A stretch of 64,000 nucleotides of DNA, from contig JACKLN010000012.1 in the NCBI GenBank assembly GCA_024235855.1, positions 62,001 to 126,000 of the forward strand, read 5' to 3'. How positions within the stretch are numbered: position 1 is the stretch's first letter; each line of letters starts with the position of its first letter. Positions 45,157-54,493 of this stretch are shown here, piece after piece. The DNA is from Burkholderiaceae bacterium (lineage in GTDB: Bacteria; Pseudomonadota; Gammaproteobacteria; Burkholderiales; Burkholderiaceae_C). Position numbers and translations under genes: made by a program. Under the pieces are notes generated by a model. The model was not told the DNA's origin and ran no database searches. It saw only the letters and a list, made by a program, of their open reading frames with translations.

Positions 45157-45807
45157 TCAGTAGAAGCCGACGCGCTGTGCGTAGCGCTCGGCGCGTTCGG
45201 CGTCGTAGGCCGCGGCATCGAAGCCCTCGCCCTGGATCGCGCGGTGCACCTGGCCACCGGTGGGCATGGTCCGTGGATCGACATGACGTGCCGGGTCCCA
45301 CAGCTGGGATCGGATGAAGGCCTTGGAACACTGCGTGTAGGCCTCCTCCACGTCGACCAGGATGCCCAGCCGCGGCGCCTTGCCTTCCACGCTGCACGGA
45401 GCGAGCAGCGCGGCATCGGTGGTGATCGTCGCGCGGCCGTTGACGCGGAAGGTGTCGCTGACGCCGGGCACCACGAACAGCAGGCCGATGCGCGGGTTGG
45501 CCAGCAGGTTGCGCAGCGTATCGGCCAGCCGGTTGCCCGGGCGCTCCGGCAGCAGCAGCGTGCGCACGTCGAGGATGCGCACGAAGCCGGGCGGGTCGCC
45601 ACGCGGACTCAGGTCGCAGCGGCCGTCGGCGTCGCTGGTGGCCAGGCCCACGAAGGGCGAACGCTCGACGAACTGGCGCGTCATCGGGTTCAGGCGGTCG
45701 CTGATCTTGGCGCAGGTCAGCGGCGCGGGTTCGCCGATCAGCGCGCGCAGTTCGGCCTCGGTGGCGACGACGTGCGGCGTCAGGCGGTGCGGGGTGGTGG
45801 TGGGCAT
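45157..45807 (-). CDS. Pyridoxamine 5'-phosphate oxidase-family flavin protein
   Basis: The product has 216 residues of the FMN-binding split-barrel type: FVGLATSDADGRCDLSPRGDPPGFV, LLANPRIGLLFVVPGVSDTFRVNG and ILVDVEEAYTQCSKAFIRS. This subfamily binds FMN or F420-like cofactors; it is not the PdxH vitamin B6 enzyme. It ends 22 bp from the convergent synthetase gene and follows an AhpD-like gene by 7 bp (same strand). Confidence 0.82.
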   Translation of the reverse strand: MPTTTPHRLTPHVVATEAELRALIGEPAPLTCAKISDRLNPMTRQFVERSPFVGLATSDADGRCDLSPRGDPPGFVRILDVRTLLLPERPGNRLADTLRNLLANPRIGLLFVVPGVSDTFRVNGRATITTDAALLAPCSVEGKAPRLGILVDVEEAYTQCSKAFIRSQLWDPARHVDPRTMPTGGQVHRAIQGEGFDAAAYDAERAERYAQRVGFY

Positions 45808-45814
45808 GGGCGGG

Positions 45815-46225
45815 TCAGCCGGGCTGGCTGCGGTCGAAGGCGGCGTCGATGGGCAGCTGCAGCCCGTTGGCCAGGTGGTTGGTCTTGGCCGCCAGCGCCA
45901 CGATGGCCAGCAGCTCGGCGTGCATCGGATCGGTCATGCCCTTGGCCCGCGCCGCCGCCGTGTGCGAGTGCACGCAGTAGCTGCAGCTGTTGGCGATGGA
46001 CACCGCGATGTAGACCATCTCCTTGGTCAGCGGGTCCAGCAGCGTGGGCTGTGCCATCAGCGCCTTGACCTCGGCCCAGGTGCGCTCCAGCAGCGGCGGG
46101 TCGAAGGCCAGCGCGCGCCAGAGGTGGTTGATGAAGTCGGTCTTGCGGGTGGCGCGGATGTCGTCGAACACGGCGCGCACGCGCGGGTCGGCTTCGGGGT
46201 CGGCGGGCAGGGGCACGGTGGACAT
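45815..46225 (-). CDS. Carboxymuconolactone decarboxylase/AhpD-like protein
   Basis: The product has 136 residues. The peroxidase-type motif is SIANSCSYCVHSHTAAARAKG, a CxxC followed by His three residues later. It is likely a thiol-based reductase or peroxidase. ATG 46225 is chosen with GAGGA upstream; an in-frame TTG at 46240 is less likely. It is in a run with the flavin protein gene downstream. Confidence 0.85.
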   Translation of the reverse strand: MSTVPLPADPEADPRVRAVFDDIRATRKTDFINHLWRALAFDPPLLERTWAEVKALMAQPTLLDPLTKEMVYIAVSIANSCSYCVHSHTAAARAKGMTDPMHAELLAIVALAAKTNHLANGLQLPIDAAFDRSQPG

Positions 46226-46236
46226 GGGTGTCGTCC

Positions 46237-46809
46237 TCAAGGGGGCGTGGGTGAAGTCGTGATCTCGTCAGGGCTGCCGGCGGCGGGCATCTGCCGGAAG
46301 ACCAGCACGTCCTCCGGCGCCCACACGTGCCCGGACCAGCAGCGGTAGCCGCGCAGCCAGGGCACGCCGTCGATCCGTCGCAGGTAGAAGCCCCAGGGCA
46401 GGTCCGGTGCGTCCGGCGGAGGCTCGCTGGCCACGGTGACGGCGCCGGGCGGGGCACGGTGGCGGGCGGACGGTGCGCCCGCGGGCGCTTCGGGCTGGTT
46501 CAGCCACTGCAGGCGCAGCCAGGGCGCGAGCGCCAGCGGGCAGGGCTGCAGGCCCTGACGTGCCGCGCTGCGAGCGATGGTCTCGAACGTGGCGCCCTCG
46601 GCGTGCACGAGCGCGCCGACGTGTACGGCCGCCACCGCGAACGGCCGGGACTGGGCGGGCACCTCGAAGCGCGTGTCGCCGAACAACTGCTCGGCCAGCG
46701 GGTTCAGCCGCACGCCGGCCTGCGCCAGCATGGCGCGCAGTGCCGCCGGTGTCTCGCGACCGACGTGCACGACCGGCGGCAGCGCACCGGCGGCCGCCAC
46801 CGCGTTCAA
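46237..46809 (-). CDS. Conserved hypothetical protein downstream of the S10 peptidase gene
   Basis: About 190 residues. The C-terminal part (PDLPWGFYLRRIDGVPWLRGYRCWSGHVWAPEDVLVFRQ) and the middle (QGLQPCPLALAPWLRLQWLNQPE) look like a conserved domain I have seen in unannotated proteins; its function is not known to me. The start is unclear: TTG 46809 overlaps the S10 stop (TTGA), and GTG codons lie just inside (46800) and upstream. The open frame with good codon use supports reality. Confidence 0.6.
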   Translation of the reverse strand: MNAVAAAGALPPVVHVGRETPAALRAMLAQAGVRLNPLAEQLFGDTRFEVPAQSRPFAVAAVHVGALVHAEGATFETIARSAARQGLQPCPLALAPWLRLQWLNQPEAPAGAPSARHRAPPGAVTVASEPPPDAPDLPWGFYLRRIDGVPWLRGYRCWSGHVWAPEDVLVFRQMPAAGSPDEITTSPTPP

Positions 46810-48518
46810 CGGGACGCCTGCCTCGGCGGCACCCACGGGTCGCGCATCGGGGCCTGCACCGCGGGCTCGGGTACCACCGGTCCGCTGATGACGCCCATCA
46901 CGCCCGTCCGGTCCGGTGGCGCCGGTGCGGCCGTTCCGGCGGCCCGCAGCGGCGCGCGGCGCACCGGCTGCGCCGCCAGCGCCTCGGCGATGAAGGCCGC
47001 CACGTCGGCACGTTGCACCGGCCGCGTGCCGTCGTCCAGGAAGCTCATGTGCCCGCCGATGTAGTTGCGCACCATGACCCGCGGCGAGCCCAGTCGCGCG
47101 AGGTCGTTCTCGGTGACGTGAAACGGCGTGGCGAGATCGTGCAGGCCGTTGACGGCCAGCACGCGCAGTGCCGGGTCGGCCTGCAGCGCCACGGCGAGGT
47201 CGGGCACGGTGTCGGGCAGGTCGCGGCCGTCGTGCGAGAAGTCCCAATACTGGATCGCCTGGCCCAGCAGCACGTAGGTGGAGGTGTTGCGGTAGCCCAG
47301 CGTGTCGTGGAGGTGGCTCTGGATGGCGGCCTGGAACGACGACGTAAGCCAGGTGCTGGACGGGTCGCCCTCGGCCGCCAGCGCGCTGCCGTTGGGCGCC
47401 ACCATGCGGGCGTCGTAGCGGCCGAGCAGCTGCCCGCTGACGAGGCGCTCGCGGTAGCGCGTGGGGCCCACGTTGAACTGGCTGCGCCACTGCGTCGCGG
47501 CCAGGCCGGTCCAGCCCGCCAGCACGTCAGTCAGCGACAGGTCGGCCGGGCCGCCGGCGAGGAAGGCGTCCAGTGCCGGCGCCCAGGTGCTGGCGACGTA
47601 CTGGCGTGCGCCGTCCACCCAGGCGTCGAGTTCGTCGGCTGCGGGCACCGGCTGCGTGCGCCCATGCCACGCCCCGGTGGCCGCGTAGCTGGGCAGATAG
47701 CCGGCACACGAGATCGGCGGCGTGCTGACGACGCCGCAGTTGCTGTTGTAGTCCAGCGCCGGCGACTGCAGCACCAGCCCGGCAGGCCACAGGCCGGCTT
47801 CCTGCAGCCGGCGCGCCAGCACCGCCGTGCGCGGGCCGCCGTAGCTTTCGCCGTAGAGGAAGAACGGCGAGGTGGTGCGGCCATGCCGCGCCAGCCAGCG
47901 GCGCACGATGTCGCGGAACAGCGCCGCGTCGGCGTCCACGCCCCAGAAGTCGCGGTTCACGTAGGGCGCGATGGCCTGCGATCGGCTGGTGCCCACCGCG
48001 TCCACGTAGACCAGGTCGGTCACGTCGAGCAGGGTCTCGGCGTTGTCCACCAGCGGGAACGGCCGGCTGGCGGTGGTGGCCGGCACGCCGGTGGCCAGAC
48101 GCTGGGGGCCGAAGCTGCCCAGGTGCAGCCAGACGCTGGCCGAGCCGGGGCCGCCGTTGTAGAAGAAGGTGACCGGGCGCGCGGCCCGTTCTGCCGCGTC
48201 GATGCCGTCCAGTTCATACGCGACGTAGAAGACCTTGGCCTGCGCCGAATCGGCCACCGGGTCGCGCGCGATCAGGTGGCCGGCGGTGGCGGTGTAGGCC
48301 AGCGTGCGGCCGCCCAGGGCCAGCTGATGCGACGTGACCGCGACGGCTTCCTCGGCGCCGGCCAGCTGCGCGTTCGGCAGCGACGAATAGACGGTGGCGT
48401 CGACCAGGCCGCCCACCGGCAGCGGGGTGTCGGCAGTGCCGTCGCTGCCCCCGCCGCCGCCGCAGGCCGACAGCAGAGCCGTCAGCGCCAATGCGGTGGA
48501 GGCGATCCAGCGGTGCAT
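46806..48518 (-). CDS. Serine carboxypeptidase-like (S10) lipoprotein
   Basis: This 570-residue protein has a lipoprotein signal ending LLSAC then a Gly run. The nucleophile is in FLYGESYGGPR, the oxyanion region is FFYNGGPGSASVW, the Asp is in VNGLHDLATP, and the His is in YIGGHMSF, so all S10 catalytic elements are present. The C-terminal 45 residues are Pro/Ala-rich. ATG 48518 is chosen; an in-frame GTG at 48542, with GAGG close by, would add eight residues. It is the fourth gene in the exporter run. Confidence 0.85.
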   Translation of the reverse strand: MHRWIASTALALTALLSACGGGGGSDGTADTPLPVGGLVDATVYSSLPNAQLAGAEEAVAVTSHQLALGGRTLAYTATAGHLIARDPVADSAQAKVFYVAYELDGIDAAERAARPVTFFYNGGPGSASVWLHLGSFGPQRLATGVPATTASRPFPLVDNAETLLDVTDLVYVDAVGTSRSQAIAPYVNRDFWGVDADAALFRDIVRRWLARHGRTTSPFFLYGESYGGPRTAVLARRLQEAGLWPAGLVLQSPALDYNSNCGVVSTPPISCAGYLPSYAATGAWHGRTQPVPAADELDAWVDGARQYVASTWAPALDAFLAGGPADLSLTDVLAGWTGLAATQWRSQFNVGPTRYRERLVSGQLLGRYDARMVAPNGSALAAEGDPSSTWLTSSFQAAIQSHLHDTLGYRNTSTYVLLGQAIQYWDFSHDGRDLPDTVPDLAVALQADPALRVLAVNGLHDLATPFHVTENDLARLGSPRVMVRNYIGGHMSFLDDGTRPVQRADVAAFIAEALAAQPVRRAPLRAAGTAAPAPPDRTGVMGVISGPVVPEPAVQAPMRDPWVPPRQASR

Positions 48519-48547
48519 GCGCGGCAGTGTAGGCCGGTGCACGCGCC

Positions 48548-49753
48548 TCAGGAACCCCGCATGCGCACCCTCACACCCTCGGTCAGCGCGGCGGGCGGAT
48601 AGACGATCACCGCTGCGCCGGCGTCCACACCGCCGCGCAACCAGGCGTGGGTCTCGTTGCGCGCCGCCAGGTCCACCGGCTGCAGGCGGGCCCGCCCGGC
48701 GTCCACCAGGAACACCGCGTGACCGCCTTCGGGCCGCGGGAAGACCGCGCTCACCGGCACCCGCAGCGCATCGTCCACCTGCCGGGTGACGATGCGCACG
48801 GTGACGCGGTAGCCGTCGCCCAGCGTCTGCCAGTCGCCGGGCGGGCTGGTGAGGTCGATGTGCACGCGCACGCGCTGTTCCTCCACGCCCAGCGCCGAGA
48901 CCTTGGTGAAGCCGGCCGGCTCCACCAGCCGCACGCGGCCCTGCAGCGTGCCCGGCCCGCCGCCCCAGTCCTCGATGCGCACCGGGCGGCCGGCGCCGGC
49001 CTGCAGGGCGTCGGTGGTCAGCAGTTCGGCCACCACCTCCAGCTGCGCCAGGTCTCCCAGTTCCAGCAGCGGCGTGCCCAGGGCCACCGTGCCTTCGCTG
49101 GCCTGCAGCACGCGCAGCACGCGGCCGGCCACCGGCGCGCGCACGTCGAAGCCCCTGGCCGGGCCGGGATCGGCCCCGGTCGCCACGGCGGCCAGCGCGG
49201 CGCGCGCCACCTCCAGCTCGTGCCGGGCCACCACGCGGCCCTGCTGCGCCGCGTCCAGTGCCTTCTGCGCGGCGTCCACCGCCAGCGCGTCGTTCTCGGC
49301 CTGGATGGGCGAGACGAAGCCCTGGCGCGCCAGTTCCGCGCTGCGCTGCTGCGCGCTGCGCGCCTGCACCAGGGCCACGCGGGCGGCTTCGGCCTGGCTG
49401 CCAGCGCGCTGCATGTTGGCCTGTGCGGCGGCCACGCGCGCGGTGAGCTCGCGCTGCGTGCGGGCATCGAGCATCGGCGCCAGCGTGGGGCTGAGCGTGG
49501 CCAGCACACTGCCCGCGGCCACGGTGTCGCCGGCCTCCAGCGTGATGCGCGCCAGGCGGCCGGTGAGCGGCGCGGAGACGGTGAAGCGCTGGCGCAGCGT
49601 GGTACGCCCTTCCTCGGTGATCACGGTCTCGAAGGGCCCGCGGTCGGCCACGCCGGTCTCCACCTCCAGCGGCCGCGGCGCGAAGGCCCAGGCCAGCAGC
49701 GCCACACCGGCGGTCACGGCGAGGCCACCCAGGATCCAGGTCTTGGTCTTCAT
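48548..49753 (-). CDS. HlyD/MacA-family periplasmic adaptor of an ABC exporter
   Basis: The product has 401 residues: N-terminal membrane anchor ILGGLAVTAGVALLAWAF, a lipoyl/barrel-sandwich region (GRLARITLEAGDTVAAGSVLATL), a coiled coil at about residues 95-185, and a return half-lipoyl domain (FDVRAPVAGRVLRVLQASEGTVALGTPLLELGD). ATG 49753 follows the permease stop by one base. It links the inner-membrane ABC pump to the periplasm or an outer-membrane channel not encoded here. Confidence 0.92.
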   Translation of the reverse strand: MKTKTWILGGLAVTAGVALLAWAFAPRPLEVETGVADRGPFETVITEEGRTTLRQRFTVSAPLTGRLARITLEAGDTVAAGSVLATLSPTLAPMLDARTQRELTARVAAAQANMQRAGSQAEAARVALVQARSAQQRSAELARQGFVSPIQAENDALAVDAAQKALDAAQQGRVVARHELEVARAALAAVATGADPGPARGFDVRAPVAGRVLRVLQASEGTVALGTPLLELGDLAQLEVVAELLTTDALQAGAGRPVRIEDWGGGPGTLQGRVRLVEPAGFTKVSALGVEEQRVRVHIDLTSPPGDWQTLGDGYRVTVRIVTRQVDDALRVPVSAVFPRPEGGHAVFLVDAGRARLQPVDLAARNETHAWLRGGVDAGAAVIVYPPAALTEGVRVRMRGS

Positions 49754-49754
49754 C

Positions 49755-52145
49755 TCACTCTCTCGTCTTCAGGGCGCCCACCATGTCCAGGTGGTCGATG
49801 CGGCGGCGCACGACCAGCGCGCTGGCCACGCCGGCGGCCACCACCGCCAGCGCGGCGATGGCGAAGGTGCGCGGGCGGATCACCACCGGAAAGAAGAACT
49901 GGTCGCTCTTGAGGGCACCGACCAGGCCGTGCACCATGGCCCAGCCGGCCAGCATGCCCAGCGGCAGCGCCACCGCGATCAGCAGCGCCAGCTCGCCCAG
50001 CAGCAGGCCCGACACCTCCGCCCGAGTGAAGCCCAGCACGCGCAGGCTGGCCAGTTCCCAGGCGCGCTCGGCCAGCGCGATGCGCGCGTTGTTGTAGACC
50101 ACGCCCACGGCGATGACGACGGCGAACAGCGTCAGCACCGTACTCATGATGCGGATGTTGCGCGCGCTGAGTTCCTGCATGTTGCGCAACATCGTGGACT
50201 TGCTGAAGGCGCCGGCGACGCGTGGCAGGTCGCGTGAAGCGGCCAGCAGCGCAGGTTCGCTGCCGCGTTCGAGCGCCAGCACCCAGCCGGTGGAGAGGTC
50301 GCCGTCGCCCAGCGCGCGGTTCAGCGCGTCGCGGTTCATGTATGCGTTCAGGCCCATCATCTCGCGCACCGTGGCGTCCACCGGCAGCTCCAGCACGCGG
50401 GGCCGGCCCTCCAGCACCTCCACGCGCACGCGGTCGCCCACGCGCAGGCCCAGCTTGTCGGCCAGGCGGTCGGTGAGCACCAGGCCGTCGCCGGCGGGGT
50501 CGGTGAGGCGGCCGTCGGCGTCGACGATGCGGTAGAGCTGCGGGTGCGTGGCGTAGCCGCGCAGCTGCGAACGCTCACGCCGGTGGCCGTGCACCAGCAC
50601 CACGTCGACGAAGCGCGAGGCCTCGGCCTGCGTGACGCCGGGCAGGCGCACGAGTTCCAGCGCCGCGCGCTCGTGCAGCGGCTCGAAGGTCCACACCGCC
50701 ACGTCGTTGCGCATGGCCAGCGTGAACTGGGTGTCGACGATGACCTCGATGGCGTCGCGGAAGAAGTTGCCCATCACGACGATGGCCACCGACGCGGCGA
50801 TGCCGGCCACCGCCAGCGTGCTGCGCCAGGGCCGGCGCTCGAGCTGGCGCAGGATCATGCGCGCCACGGTACCGATGCGCCGGATGCCCAGGCGCTCCAG
50901 CAGCGTGCGCCGGTAGCGCCCGGGCGCCGGCGGGCGCATGGCCTCGGCCGGCGCCAGGCGCACGGTGGCGGCGATGGCGCTCCAGGTGCCCACCAGCGCC
51001 GTGGCCGCCGTGAGGCCGATGGCGGTGCCGGCCAGCGCGGGCGACAGCACGTGCTCGAACGCCGGGAAGCGGAAGAAGTCGCCGTACAGGCCCAGCAACA
51101 TCAGGCCCAGCCACTTGCCCAGCGCCAGGCCCAGCAGCAGGCCGATGGCCACCACCGCGGCCACCAGCTTCAGGTAGTGGGCCGCGATGGCGCGGTTGGC
51201 GTAGCCCAGGGCCTTGAGCGCCGCGATCTGCTCGCGCTGCGTGCTCACCAGGCGCGAGACCACCACGTTGAGCAGGAAGGCCGCCACCGCCAGGAAGATG
51301 GCCGGCAGCAGGCTGCCGAGCACGCGCTGTTCGGCGATCTCGTTGTCCAGCATGGCGTGCGAGACCTGCGCATCGCGGCCGTGGGCCAGGCGGCCGCCGT
51401 AGCGCGCCAGCTCGCGGGTGAGGCCGTCGATGACGGCCGCCTCGCTGGCCCCCGGTGCCAGCTTCACCGCGATGCGGTTGAAGGCGCCGGTCATGTCCCA
51501 GGCCGCGTCCAGCGCCTCGCCGTCGACCCAGAAGACACCGAAGCCACGCAGGTCGGGCATGCCCCAGAGCCCGGCGAACACGTATTCCGGCGACAGCGCC
51601 ACGCCAGCCACCACCAGGTCGCGCTGCTTGCCGTTGATCAGCGCCCGCAGGCGGCTGCCGCGCTGCAGGCCGTGGGCGCGCACGAAGCTCTCCGACACCC
51701 AGGCCGGCAAGGCGCCGTCGGGCTGCGCGACGCCGGGCCCACCCGCCGGCGCCGGGGCGATGCCGCCACCGGCCTCGCGCAGCACCACGCGGTTCATGCG
51801 CAGCGGCTCGTCGCGGGGCACGCCGATGAGCTGGCCGATGATGGGATCGTCGACGCCATCACGCGTCACGCGCACGGCGAACTCGGTGGTGGTCTGCACG
51901 TCGGCCACGCCGGGCACCGCACGCAGGCGCGCGGCCAGCGCGTCCGGCGCGCGCTTGACGGCGCCGAAAACGTCGGCAAAGCGGCCGCTGGCATAGAAGC
52001 GGTCGCGCGCCAGTTCCAGCGAGTCGATGGCCGACAGCGTGGTGACGAAGCCGGCGATGCCGCTGGCCACCACCAGCGCGATGGTCAGCGCCTGGCTCCA
52101 CAGCGCACGCAGGTCGCGCAGCAGCTTGCGGTCCAGCGCGCGCAT
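49755..52145 (-). CDS. ABC exporter permease with two FtsX domains
   Basis: This 796-residue protein has an N-terminal anchor (ALTIALVVASGIAGFVTTL), a periplasmic MacB-type domain (about 45-270), and a first FtsX block (LLPAIFLAVAAFLLNVVVSRLVSTQREQIAALKALGY). A second periplasmic domain precedes the C-terminal FtsX block (TVLTLFAVVIAVGVVYNNARIALAERAWELASLRVLGF). This duplicated form works as the sole permease subunit, as in DevC/LolCE-like pumps. ATG 52145 lies 13 bp after the ATPase gene. Confidence 0.9.
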   Translation of the reverse strand: MRALDRKLLRDLRALWSQALTIALVVASGIAGFVTTLSAIDSLELARDRFYASGRFADVFGAVKRAPDALAARLRAVPGVADVQTTTEFAVRVTRDGVDDPIIGQLIGVPRDEPLRMNRVVLREAGGGIAPAPAGGPGVAQPDGALPAWVSESFVRAHGLQRGSRLRALINGKQRDLVVAGVALSPEYVFAGLWGMPDLRGFGVFWVDGEALDAAWDMTGAFNRIAVKLAPGASEAAVIDGLTRELARYGGRLAHGRDAQVSHAMLDNEIAEQRVLGSLLPAIFLAVAAFLLNVVVSRLVSTQREQIAALKALGYANRAIAAHYLKLVAAVVAIGLLLGLALGKWLGLMLLGLYGDFFRFPAFEHVLSPALAGTAIGLTAATALVGTWSAIAATVRLAPAEAMRPPAPGRYRRTLLERLGIRRIGTVARMILRQLERRPWRSTLAVAGIAASVAIVVMGNFFRDAIEVIVDTQFTLAMRNDVAVWTFEPLHERAALELVRLPGVTQAEASRFVDVVLVHGHRRERSQLRGYATHPQLYRIVDADGRLTDPAGDGLVLTDRLADKLGLRVGDRVRVEVLEGRPRVLELPVDATVREMMGLNAYMNRDALNRALGDGDLSTGWVLALERGSEPALLAASRDLPRVAGAFSKSTMLRNMQELSARNIRIMSTVLTLFAVVIAVGVVYNNARIALAERAWELASLRVLGFTRAEVSGLLLGELALLIAVALPLGMLAGWAMVHGLVGALKSDQFFFPVVIRPRTFAIAALAVVAAGVASALVVRRRIDHLDMVGALKTRE

Positions 52146-52158
52146 GGCCGTCCCTGCC

Positions 52159-52878
<720 letters not shown>

Positions 52879-52912
52879 CTTGGGGATTCTGGGCGCGTGG
52901 GTCCGACCGCGC

Positions 52913-52926
52913 TTGAGATCGGTCAA
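52913..52926. promoter_or_regulatory. FNR-like box upstream of the ABC exporter operon
   Basis: TTGAGATCGGTCAA keeps TTGA-N6-TCAA symmetry. On the minus strand, CAGAAT (52891-52886) begins 21 bp past it, the same class II spacing as at the usp box. On the plus strand, CACAAT near 52958 may serve the OmpA-like gene. Confidence 0.45.
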
Positions 52927-52984
52927 ACTCGTCACGTGGCCCGCCGCCGGGCTGGTCCACAATGGCCGCTGGAAGGAGCCACTC

Positions 52985-53461
52985 ATGCGTCGACACCGCC
53001 TGATCCCCGCCCGTGCCCTGCTGACCCTGGCCACGCTGTGCGCGTGCGGCCTCGGCGCCGTGCAGGCGGCGTCGGGCGACCAGCCGGTCAGGCCGTTGCC
53101 CCAGGCGTCCGCGCCGGCGAAGACCGAGATCCAGGAGCGCAAGACCTCGCTGCCGGCCAAGGGCCTGTTCGTGGGCGACCAGCTCAGCGCGGCGGCCAAG
53201 GACAAGCTCACGGAACTGATCCTCAACGCGCTGGGCCTGCACGTGCAGGTGGCGCTGGTGGTGCCCACCGGGCCGTGGCAGATCGACGGCAGCGGCAAGG
53301 ACGAGCGCGACCTGACGCCGGCGCGGCTGAATGCGGTGAAGAACTTCCTGCGCGAACGTGGCGTGGATCCGTCGAGGATCTACGTGGAGAGCCGCATCGA
53401 CCAGTCGCTGACCGAACCGCGGCTGGACCTGCAGCTGCTGGGCAAGCCGGCGAACGACTGA
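52985..53461 (+). CDS. Secreted protein with a short OmpA-like C-terminal segment
   Basis: The product has 158 residues with a signal peptide ending AVQAA (about residue 28). The C-terminal part DLTPARLNAVKNFLRERGVDPSRIYVESRID follows the OmpA/MotB peptidoglycan-binding pattern, but the first half of that domain is reduced, so peptidoglycan binding is uncertain. AAGGAG lies 6 nt before ATG 52985. It is divergent from the exporter operon and converges on the exonuclease gene with a 3-bp gap. Confidence 0.7.
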   Translation: MRRHRLIPARALLTLATLCACGLGAVQAASGDQPVRPLPQASAPAKTEIQERKTSLPAKGLFVGDQLSAAAKDKLTELILNALGLHVQVALVVPTGPWQIDGSGKDERDLTPARLNAVKNFLRERGVDPSRIYVESRIDQSLTEPRLDLQLLGKPAND

Positions 53462-53464
53462 CGT

Positions 53465-54493
53465 TCAGGCGCCGGCCAGCGGTGCAGGCGCCGGATCCGA
53501 CGCAGCGGGTTCCTCGTCGCCGAACTCGGTTCGGAAGCTGCCCGCTTCCAGACCCTGCTGCTGCAGCCAGCGCACCATCACGGCCTCGTAGCCGTGGGTC
53601 ACGATCACGCGCGACGCACCGGTGGCGCCGATGGCGCGCTGCAGCCCGGGCCAGTCGGCGTGGTCGCTGAGCACGAAACCCCGGTCCACGCCCTGGCGGC
53701 GGCGTGCGCCGCGCAGCTGCATCCAGCCGCTGGCGAAGGCATCGCCGAACGCGCCCAGGCGGCGCGCCCAGGCGCTGCCGTGCACCGCCGGCGGCGCGAC
53801 GACGAGCGCCCGCTTCAGGTCGGCTGCGTCGAGGGGCGTGGTCACCGGCAGCGCCACGCCGGCGGCCCGGTACGCGGCATTGACGCTGTCCACCGCCCCG
53901 TGCACGACGATGGGGCCGATGGTCGCGTCCACGCCTGCCAGCAGGCGCTGCGCCTTGCCGAAGCTGTAGGCCATCAGCAGGCTGGGCCGGCCGGCGGCGG
54001 CGTTGGCGCCCCACCAGGCGTTCACCTCGGCCAGCACCTCGGCCTGCGGCCGCCAGCGGTAGATGGGCAGGCCGAAGGTGCTCTCGGTGACGAAGACATC
54101 GCAGCGCACGGGCTCGAAAGGCGCGCAGGTGGGGTTGGCGTCACCGGCGCCGCTGACGAAGTAGTCGCCGCTGAGCACCCAGACCTGGCCGCGGTGTTCG
54201 AGCCGTACCTGGGCCGAACCCAGCACGTGGCCCGCCGGGTGCAGACTGACCCGCACACCGCCCACGTTCACCGCCTCGCCGTAGGCCAGCGGCTGCACGG
54301 TGATGTCGCCCAGGCGCGCGCGCAGCACGCCCACGCTGTCGGCCTGCGCCAGGTAGGCGCCGTGACCGCGTCGCGCGTGGTCGGCGTGGGCGTGGGTGAT
54401 CACGGCGCGCGGCACCGGGCGCCAGGGGTCGATGTGGAAGTCGCCCGCGGGGCAGTACAGGCCCTCGGGGCGTTCGACCACCAGGTCAGTCAC
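53465..54493 (-). CDS. Ligase-associated DNA-damage-response exonuclease (MBL fold)
   Basis: The product has 342 residues. The metallo-beta-lactamase motif THAHADHARRGHG occurs at about residues 28-40. HPAGHVLGSAQV and LSGDYF follow, as does the beta-CASP-like region with ESTFGLP; SDHADWPGL and VTHGYEAVM occur near the end. This pattern is the exonuclease of the ligase-associated repair module. The start is GTG 54493 (VTDLVVERPEGLYC), which overlaps the patatin stop by 8 bp. The matching DNA ligase is 12 kb away at 39957-41651. Confidence 0.88.
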   Translation of the reverse strand: MTDLVVERPEGLYCPAGDFHIDPWRPVPRAVITHAHADHARRGHGAYLAQADSVGVLRARLGDITVQPLAYGEAVNVGGVRVSLHPAGHVLGSAQVRLEHRGQVWVLSGDYFVSGAGDANPTCAPFEPVRCDVFVTESTFGLPIYRWRPQAEVLAEVNAWWGANAAAGRPSLLMAYSFGKAQRLLAGVDATIGPIVVHGAVDSVNAAYRAAGVALPVTTPLDAADLKRALVVAPPAVHGSAWARRLGAFGDAFASGWMQLRGARRRQGVDRGFVLSDHADWPGLQRAIGATGASRVIVTHGYEAVMVRWLQQQGLEAGSFRTEFGDEEPAASDPAPAPLAGA

